From the NCBI GenBank assembly GCA_964396895.1, contig CAYNGJ010000023.1, forward strand, positions 3,383 through 67,382: a stretch of 64,000 nt of DNA, read 5' to 3'. The DNA comes from UBA2334 sp964396895. Lineage in GTDB: Bacteria > Pseudomonadota > Gammaproteobacteria > Burkholderiales > Burkholderiaceae_C. The notes beneath the pieces were generated by a model. That model did no database searches. It had not been told where the DNA came from and worked only from the letters and a program-made list of their open reading frames with translations. Positions 59,469-64,000 of the stretch are shown here, in pieces. A program made the translations under genes and the position numbers. The number at the start of each line of letters is the position of its first letter. Position 1 is the first letter of the stretch.

Positions 59469-60047
59469 ATGGGCAACCGACTTTCTCAAATTGCCACCCG
59501 CACCGGCGACAACGGCACCACCGGCCTGGGCAACAACGACCGCGTCAGCAAAGACAGCCTGCGCGTGCACGCCATGGGCGACGTGGACGAACTGAACAGC
59601 CACATTGGCGTGCTGCTGTGCGAAGACATGCCCGCCGCCGTGCGCACGTTGCTGGTGGAGGTGCAGCACCAGCTCTTTAACCTGGGGGGCGAGCTGAGCA
59701 TTCCTGGCTTCGAGCTGCTCAAGGCCGACGCCGTGCTGGCGCTGGACGAGGCCCTGGCCACCTTCAACGAGCCCCTGCCCCGGCTGCAAGAGTTCATCTT
59801 GCCTGCGGGCACCCGCGCCGCCTCGCTGGCCCATGTGTGCCGCACCGTGGCCCGCCGCGCCGAGCGCGCCGTGGTGGCGTTGGGCAACGTGGAGGCACTG
59901 AACGACACCCCCCGCCAGTACCTCAACCGCCTGAGCGACCTCATGTTTGTGCTGGCCCGAACCCTCAATCGCCACCGCCCCGACGGCGGCGTGGGCGACG
60001 ACGTGTACTGGAAAAGCGAGCGCATGGCCCAGGCCGAAGCGGGCTGA
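59469..60047 (+). CDS. ATP:cob(I)alamin adenosyltransferase, PduO type
   Basis: 192 residues. The hallmark TRTGDNGTTGLG starts the protein, with GDVDELNSHIGV, LPAGTRAASLAHVCRTVARRAER and LNRLSDLMFVLAR following. It makes adenosylcobalamin from cob(I)alamin and ATP, acting as a trimer. ATG 59469 is set by the motif; no ribosome-binding site is seen. The stop is 4 bp before the next gene's GTG. Confidence 0.93.
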   Translation: MGNRLSQIATRTGDNGTTGLGNNDRVSKDSLRVHAMGDVDELNSHIGVLLCEDMPAAVRTLLVEVQHQLFNLGGELSIPGFELLKADAVLALDEALATFNEPLPRLQEFILPAGTRAASLAHVCRTVARRAERAVVALGNVEALNDTPRQYLNRLSDLMFVLARTLNRHRPDGGVGDDVYWKSERMAQAEAG

Positions 60048-60051
60048 CCGG

Positions 60052-61395
60052 GTGGCTGCGCACACGCCGATCGCCACCCCCACCACACGGGCGGCGGCCA
60101 TCCCGCCACAACTGCACTGGACGGAAAACGGCCGGGCTTGCAGCGCTTGGTGGCGCTCGGAGCGTGGTGCCGCGCCACCCCAGCGCGTGCGGGTGGTGGA
60201 CGACACCCTGAATGCTGACGTGGCCTACCGCCTGGCCTGCGAGGGCACGGGCCTGCTTTGGCGTGGCGACTACCACCAGGCGCGGCAAATGCTGCAAGCC
60301 CTGGGCCGCCGACTGGACCGGTCCGCGCAAGCCACCCAGGCCAGTCAAGCCAGAAAGCAGGCCAATTCGGTATTGCAAAAAACAGAGCTAACTGTTCAAT
60401 CAAATCAAGCGCTGTCGGCCAATTTTGTTTCAAATTTAACGCCGATGGCCGCCCAGGAGGTGTCTCAGGCCTTTCACCTCCACCGCCAGGCCCAGGGCCA
60501 CCGTGCCCGTGTGCTGGGTATGGTCTTGTTGCCTTTCGGGGTCGACCACCGCATTGACCTGCGCCGTGCGCCCGATGTCCGCCAAGCCTGTGCCGAAGGT
60601 TGGGGGCCTGCGACGGCCGATACGCCCCCCTCGGTGGCTTCGCTGCGCGAGCTGTTGGCGCTGGTCAGCGCGCACGAGTGGCACAAAAAGGGCGTGGAAA
60701 TTCCCGCTTTGGGCCAGCCGCCGCACAACCGCATTCACCCGCGCTACGGCGTGTTCTCACCCGTGCGCGGCGAGTACGTGGACCTGGTGGCCACGGCACC
60801 GCTGCCCGCACCGGCCGAGCAACTGCTGGCGTTTGACATTGGCACCGGCACGGGTGTGCTCAGCGCCGTGCTGGCGCGGCGGGGCGTGGCCCGTGTGGTG
60901 GCCACCGACCTGGACGAGCGCGCCCTGGCCTGCGCCCGCGCCAACCTGCAGCGCTTGGGGCTGCAGGCGTCACCGGGTGAGCCACACACGCAGGGCCAGG
61001 TCGTGGAACTGGTGCAGGCCGACCTGTTCCCGCCCGGCCGGGCACAGCTGGTGGTGTGCAACCCACCCTGGCTGCCCGCCCGAGCCAGCTCGCCCATCGA
61101 GCACGCGGTGTACGACGAAGGCAGCCGCATGCTGCGCGGTTTTCTGAACGGGTTGGCGGACCACTTGGCACCGGGCGGCGAGGGCTGGCTCATCATGTCC
61201 GACTTGGCCGAGCGCCTGGGTTTGCGCGCGCCCACCGAACTGACCGACTGGGTGACTGCCGCTGGGCTGCGCGTGGTGGGCCAGCTGAATGCTCGGCCTC
61301 TGCACCCCAAAGCCCGTGACACCAGTGACCCGCTGCACGCCGCCCGCGCGGCCGAGGTGACCTCACTGTGGCGGCTGGCGGCGCTGGCTGGCTGA
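60052..61395 (+). CDS. Class I SAM-dependent methyltransferase (NPPW type)
   Basis: 447 residues. C-terminal half is a methyltransferase: motif I LLAFDIGTGTGVLSAVLA, ATDLDERALAC, and catalytic VVCNPPWLPA, as in enzymes modifying amino groups of nucleic acids or proteins (HemK/RsmC-like). The N-terminal half is less conserved and holds about 20 residues encoded by the AT-rich repeat (LQKTELTVQSNQALSANF). Start GTG 60052, just after the adenosyltransferase stop, is inferred. Confidence 0.75.
   Translation: MAAHTPIATPTTRAAAIPPQLHWTENGRACSAWWRSERGAAPPQRVRVVDDTLNADVAYRLACEGTGLLWRGDYHQARQMLQALGRRLDRSAQATQASQARKQANSVLQKTELTVQSNQALSANFVSNLTPMAAQEVSQAFHLHRQAQGHRARVLGMVLLPFGVDHRIDLRRAPDVRQACAEGWGPATADTPPSVASLRELLALVSAHEWHKKGVEIPALGQPPHNRIHPRYGVFSPVRGEYVDLVATAPLPAPAEQLLAFDIGTGTGVLSAVLARRGVARVVATDLDERALACARANLQRLGLQASPGEPHTQGQVVELVQADLFPPGRAQLVVCNPPWLPARASSPIEHAVYDEGSRMLRGFLNGLADHLAPGGEGWLIMSDLAERLGLRAPTELTDWVTAAGLRVVGQLNARPLHPKARDTSDPLHAARAAEVTSLWRLAALAG
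60367..60430 (-). repeat. Dispersed AT-rich repeat inside methyltransferase gene
   Basis: In reverse complement: AAATTGGCCGACAGCGCTTG then ATTTGATTGAACAGTTAGCTC. This is near-identical over about 40 bases to the copy before the hydrolase gene (46400-46455). The insertion keeps the frame. Confidence 0.8.
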
Positions 61396-61752
61396 GGCGT
61401 TCAGCGCCCAATGGTCGGGCAGGGCGTGCAGCACCGTGCGGGCGTCCAGCGACCCAATGGCCACGCGCTTGTCCAGCGGGATGCGGTCGTGTGCCTGCAA
61501 CGCCAGGTAGCGCAGCGCGCACACCCGCAAAAACGAGGCGAAATTGCCCACCCCGCCGCGCGCCTGCACCAGTTCGTCGTAGAGCTTTTCGATCAGCCCC
61601 ACCACGGTCATGCCGTCGCGCAGGCCGATTTCTTCCAGCACGTCCCAGTACAGGTTTTCCAGCCGGATGCTGGTGACCACCCCGTGAAGCCGCACAGAGC
61701 GCGTGCGGCTGGCGTAGCTGTCGGGGTTGGCGCTGATGAAGACTTCACACAT
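61363..61752 (-). CDS. Ribbon-helix-helix domain protein
   Basis: 129 residues. RSVRLHGVVTSIRLENLYWD followed by VLEEIGLRDGMTVVGLIEKL matches the RHH_4-type fold (a small DNA-binding-like module common in proteobacteria). The N-terminus MCEVFISANPDSY is typical for this group. Function unknown. Tail-to-tail overlap of 33 bases with the methyltransferase gene. Confidence 0.75.
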   Translation of the reverse strand: MCEVFISANPDSYASRTRSVRLHGVVTSIRLENLYWDVLEEIGLRDGMTVVGLIEKLYDELVQARGGVGNFASFLRVCALRYLALQAHDRIPLDKRVAIGSLDARTVLHALPDHWALNASASQRRQPPQ

Positions 61753-61910
61753 GGTGGTGGCGATGGTGGGCACCCGGCGCAGGCTTGTCAACCGCGCGGG
61801 GTTTCGGCCAATGCACGGGTGGGCGCCGAGTGCCTGCCGGGCCTGGAACCGTGACCGGGGTCGTCGGGGAACATGGGCAAGCCACGGCAGGCATGGCGCG
61901 CACCAGGGGG

Positions 61911-62489
61911 TCAGTGGGTGATGGTTGTGCCCAGCACGGCCAAAAACTGGGCCATCCACGCAGGGTGTGCGGGCCAGGCGGGGGCGGTCACAAAGGGGCC
62001 ATCGGTCACGGCCTGGTCCACAGGGATGTTGGCGTAGGTGGCCCCGGCCAGCTCCACTTCCACCTGGCAAGCGGGGTAGGCTGAAATGGTGCGACCCTTG
62101 ATGTCGCCGGTGGCGGCCAGCAACTGTGCGCCGTGGCACACCGCCGCCACGGGCTTGCCGCTGGACGTGAAGTGCTTGACCAGCGCCATCACGTTGGCGT
62201 GCATGCGCAGGTACTCGGGGCCACGCCCGCCGGGAATCACCAGCCCGTCGTAGGCCTCGGGCTGGATGTCGGCCATGGTGGCGTTGAGCGTGAAGCGGTG
62301 GCCGGGCTTCTCGCTGTAGGTTTGCGCGCCCTCAAAGTCGTGAATGGCGGTCAGGATGAAGTCACCCGCCTTTTTGTCAGGTGCCACCGCATGCACGGTG
62401 TGGCCCACGGCCTGCAGCGTCTGGAACGGGACCATGGTTTCGTAGTCCTCGCAGTAGTCGCCGCACATCATCAACAGTTTCTTGCCCAT
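61911..62489 (-). CDS. DJ-1/PfpI-family protein
   Basis: 192 residues. GDYCEDYETMVPFQTLQAVGH at the start, LVIPGGRGPEYLR and nucleophile elbow VAAVCHGAQLLAA. Family members act as proteases, glyoxalase III/deglycases or chaperones; the Cys-His pair is present. AGGAG lies 6 bases before ATG 62489. Confidence 0.88.
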   Translation of the reverse strand: MGKKLLMMCGDYCEDYETMVPFQTLQAVGHTVHAVAPDKKAGDFILTAIHDFEGAQTYSEKPGHRFTLNATMADIQPEAYDGLVIPGGRGPEYLRMHANVMALVKHFTSSGKPVAAVCHGAQLLAATGDIKGRTISAYPACQVEVELAGATYANIPVDQAVTDGPFVTAPAWPAHPAWMAQFLAVLGTTITH

Positions 62490-62676
62490 GTGTGTCTCCT
62501 GAAATTGGGAATGCCATGAAAGGGGGTGGAGACTGCATTGTTGAAGTGGGGGGCTGGTGCGGGGTAACACCCGGTTACTGCGGGCACTGGGGTTTTCCCG
62601 GGGACGTCGGTATGGCGACGTGGTTTTTGGTGGCCAGTGTGGGTGGCCGGGTGAACTCTGCGGTGAAATGCGCAGC

Positions 62677-63096
62677 ATGAACATTTGGCACGGTTTTTTT
62701 CTCGCCCACAGGGTGTCTGGGGCCCGCCCTGGCCGGTCGTCTTGGCCGCTGGGGTGCCTGCTGGCGGTGGGGCTGGCTGGACCGGCGTTGGCCACCATCC
62801 CGGCCAGTGGCACCACCCCGACGACCGGTGCCACCGACACCCACTTGCGCTGTGACGTGGTCTATCTGCCCGCACACAGTCCTTGGGTGCGCGAGGTGGT
62901 GCTGACGCACCGCGGCAAGCGCCTGCGCACGGTGACCATCGATGGGGTGGTGGTGTACACCTTTGCCCTGAGTGGGCCGGTGGTGCTGACCTCGTTGGAC
63001 AACGAGCGCATCCAGCTCGACCTGTCGCAGCCCGCGTGGCGCAGCGATTTCAGGGGGCTGGCGACTGGCCGGGGCCTGTGCACCCTGTTGCCTTGA
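62677..63096 (+). CDS. Small exported protein, unknown function
   Basis: 139 residues. A hydrophobic signal segment (PLGCLLAVGLAGPALA) after a basic N-terminus, then a beta-rich mature part (LRCDVVYLPAHSPWVREVV, TIDGVVVYTFALSGPVVLTS) with two cysteines that could pair. No family recognised. ATG 62677 is one choice; ATG 62668 is in frame. Confidence 0.55.
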   Translation: MNIWHGFFLAHRVSGARPGRSSWPLGCLLAVGLAGPALATIPASGTTPTTGATDTHLRCDVVYLPAHSPWVREVVLTHRGKRLRTVTIDGVVVYTFALSGPVVLTSLDNERIQLDLSQPAWRSDFRGLATGRGLCTLLP

Positions 63097-63349
63097 TTTG
63101 CCACAGCGGGCGCATGCCCCACAGCCGCACGGGGGCCGGGCACCAGTAGCCACAGGGCTCAGTCTGGACTTGACCCGTTTTCACGGACAGTTTTTAGCTT
63201 CTTGAGGAAGCGGATTAATAATCAGGGATGCAGGGTTATCCACCGGGCGGGTCTGTGGGCAGCTCGCCGCACCCATCGAGTGCAAGAAGCGTGCTGTCCA
63301 CAGATCCGCAGCACCCGGTGGGTAACCCGTGTTCTTGGGGAAATGGTGT
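63097..63349. repeat. Intergenic stretch with long inverted repeat
   Basis: No convincing gene. GGGTTATCCACCGGG (from 63233) pairs with CCCGGTGGGTAACCC (to 63328), extended by CTGTGG/CCACAG, giving arms of about 30 bases around a 31-base loop. The left arm includes a one-mismatch DnaA box. Confidence 0.6.
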
Positions 63350-63410
63350 ATTTCGTCAGCCCTGAAATATTCAAACAGCAGTGCTGGTAGCCAGCCGCAG
63401 TGGCGAAGCC
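63350..63410 (+). repeat. Direct repeat, copy 1
   Basis: ATTTCGTCAGCCCTGAAATA then TTCAAACAGC and a TGGTAGCCAGCC segment. It matches 63941-64000 in the same orientation with about eight differences over 60 bases. Confidence 0.75.
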
Positions 63411-63479
63411 GAGGTTTTTGATGCCGACGGCATGGCCAACCAGCGCAGCTTCGTGCGCACTGCAGCCTGCAATCGGTGG

Positions 63480-63890
63480 ACGTCTCCCTGATATTGCTGC
63501 CCGAGCAGGCGCAAAAAAAAGTGTTCCAAAAAGGCCCCCCCTTCTTGGCAATCATGCGCGGCAACCACTTGAGGTTGTACCCAGCCGCACACAGCACAGC
63601 ATGCAGCCTGTCATCCATCTCCCCTTTGAGGTGACAGCGGTCCATGCGGTGGTCGGCTTTGAGGTGTCCGATGATGGGCTCGATTGGCTGGCATGGGCTT
63701 TGCGCACGAAGAGGTGGGCCACACGGGCTTCGATGTCTTGCCAGGGCATGCGGGAGGACAGCACGGCCAGTGGGTGGCGCAGGTCGATCATCTGGTCGAT
63801 GCGTGAACGAAAGAAATCGTCTGTGGCGGGGCAGGCAAACATCGAAAAACTCCCAGAAATCAGCATCCAAAGGCAAGTTGACTGGGAGAT
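63480..63890 (-). pseudogene. IS5-family transposase remnant, internally deleted and frameshifted
   Basis: On the minus strand a start-like part (DDFFRSRIDQMIDLRHPLAV, MPWQDIEARVAHLF) is joined, with a frame change near 63690, to a transposase C-terminal part (IIGHLKADHRMDRCHLKGEM, LHAVLCAAGYNLKWLPRMIA). The catalytic middle is missing, so it is non-functional. Both parts are typical of IS5-type DDE transposases. Confidence 0.85.
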
Positions 63891-63940
63891 GTTTTACCAA
63901 AAATCAATAAAAATTAATTAAAAATCAATGGGTTATGAAT

Positions 63941-64000
63941 ATTTCGTCGGCCCTGAAATATTCAAAAAGCGGCGTTGGTAACCAGCCCCAGCGGCGGCAC
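63941..64000 (+). repeat. Direct repeat, copy 2 (runs off window)
   Basis: ATTTCGTCGGCCCTGAAATA then TTCAAAAAGC and GGCGTTGGTAACCAGCC. Second copy of 63350-63410, on the other side of the transposase remnant; it continues past the window edge. Confidence 0.75.

Noticed and set aside
1..64000. CRISPR arrays, tRNA or rRNA genes, intact prophage
   Set aside because: No regularly spaced repeats, cloverleaf-like sequences, rRNA segments or phage structural genes were recognised.

Overview
This 64-kb window is GC-rich chromosomal DNA that looks like a member of the Burkholderiales, most likely the Comamonadaceae (Rhodoferax/Hydrogenophaga/Polaromonas-like). The evidence is protein style (minCDE, PuuA/PuuD/SpuC, ParAB, LpoB/YcfL), gene order, and a family of AT-rich short dispersed repeats with a core like AGCGCTTTATTTG, a kind I associate with that family. 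Placement below order level is inference. No rRNA, tRNA, CRISPR array or intact prophage was seen. The cluster mnmG-rsmG-parA-parB and perfect parS sites place the window near a chromosome replication origin, but no dnaA/dnaN or complete oriC is present.

Layout. 1-5.2 kb: a minus-strand signalling operon, overlapping for most of its length (REC-PAS, 65-aa protein, HDOD, PAS histidine kinase, HD-GYP regulator). 5.3-8.2 kb: minCDE with a serine/threonine dehydratase overlapping minE. 8.3-12.2 kb: a Spy-like periplasmic protein, a copper chaperone and CopA, with two divergent CueR-type promoters; DnaA boxes and an inward-facing inverted repeat flank the block. 12.2-32.4 kb: mainly polyamine metabolism (agmatinase, PuuD, PuuA, SpuC, PotFGHI, PuuC, GabT), with transport and esterase genes interspersed, a minus-strand RIO kinase/zinc-ribbon/glutaredoxin group, and a HipBA toxin-antitoxin pair between puuC and gabT.

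32.4-41.1 kb: an oxygen/redox signalling island. Two FNR-type regulators with complete iron-sulfur cysteine sets flank two tandem PAS-GGDEF-EAL proteins; an Aer receptor preceded by an FNR-like box follows, then on the minus strand a third Crp/Fnr regulator, a DUF2892 membrane protein, a flavin reductase and a cysteine-cluster protein. 42.0-48.0 kb: the parS/mnmG/rsmG/LysE/parA/hydrolase/parB segregation cluster. 48.1-52.6 kb: a run of exported proteins (COG3014-like lipoprotein, YcfL, LpoB, LpoB/CsgG-like protein, hydrolase-like lipoprotein). 52.6-55.3 kb: two exported proteins sharing a nearly identical 1.06-kb tandem DNA repeat; the downstream copy is a chimera with another N-terminal domain. 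55.4-63.1 kb: two methyltransferases, an FAD-linked dehydrogenase, a REC-REC-histidine kinase, a cobalamin adenosyltransferase, a ribbon-helix-helix protein, a PfpI-like protein and a small exported protein. 63.1-64 kb: decayed mobile DNA with a broken IS5-type transposase, a long inverted repeat and a direct repeat.

How they work together: the polyamine genes can form a path from agmatine or imported putrescine through the gamma-glutamylated and/or transaminase routes to GABA and succinate semialdehyde. The signalling islands couple phosphorelay, oxygen sensing and cyclic-di-GMP turnover. The min and par systems place the division site and segregate the origin. Candidates for less-described biology are the FNR/GGDEF-EAL/Aer island with its own palindromes, a pseudoknot-capable leader before potF, the chimeric tandem duplication, and AT-rich repeats that have become part of coding sequences.
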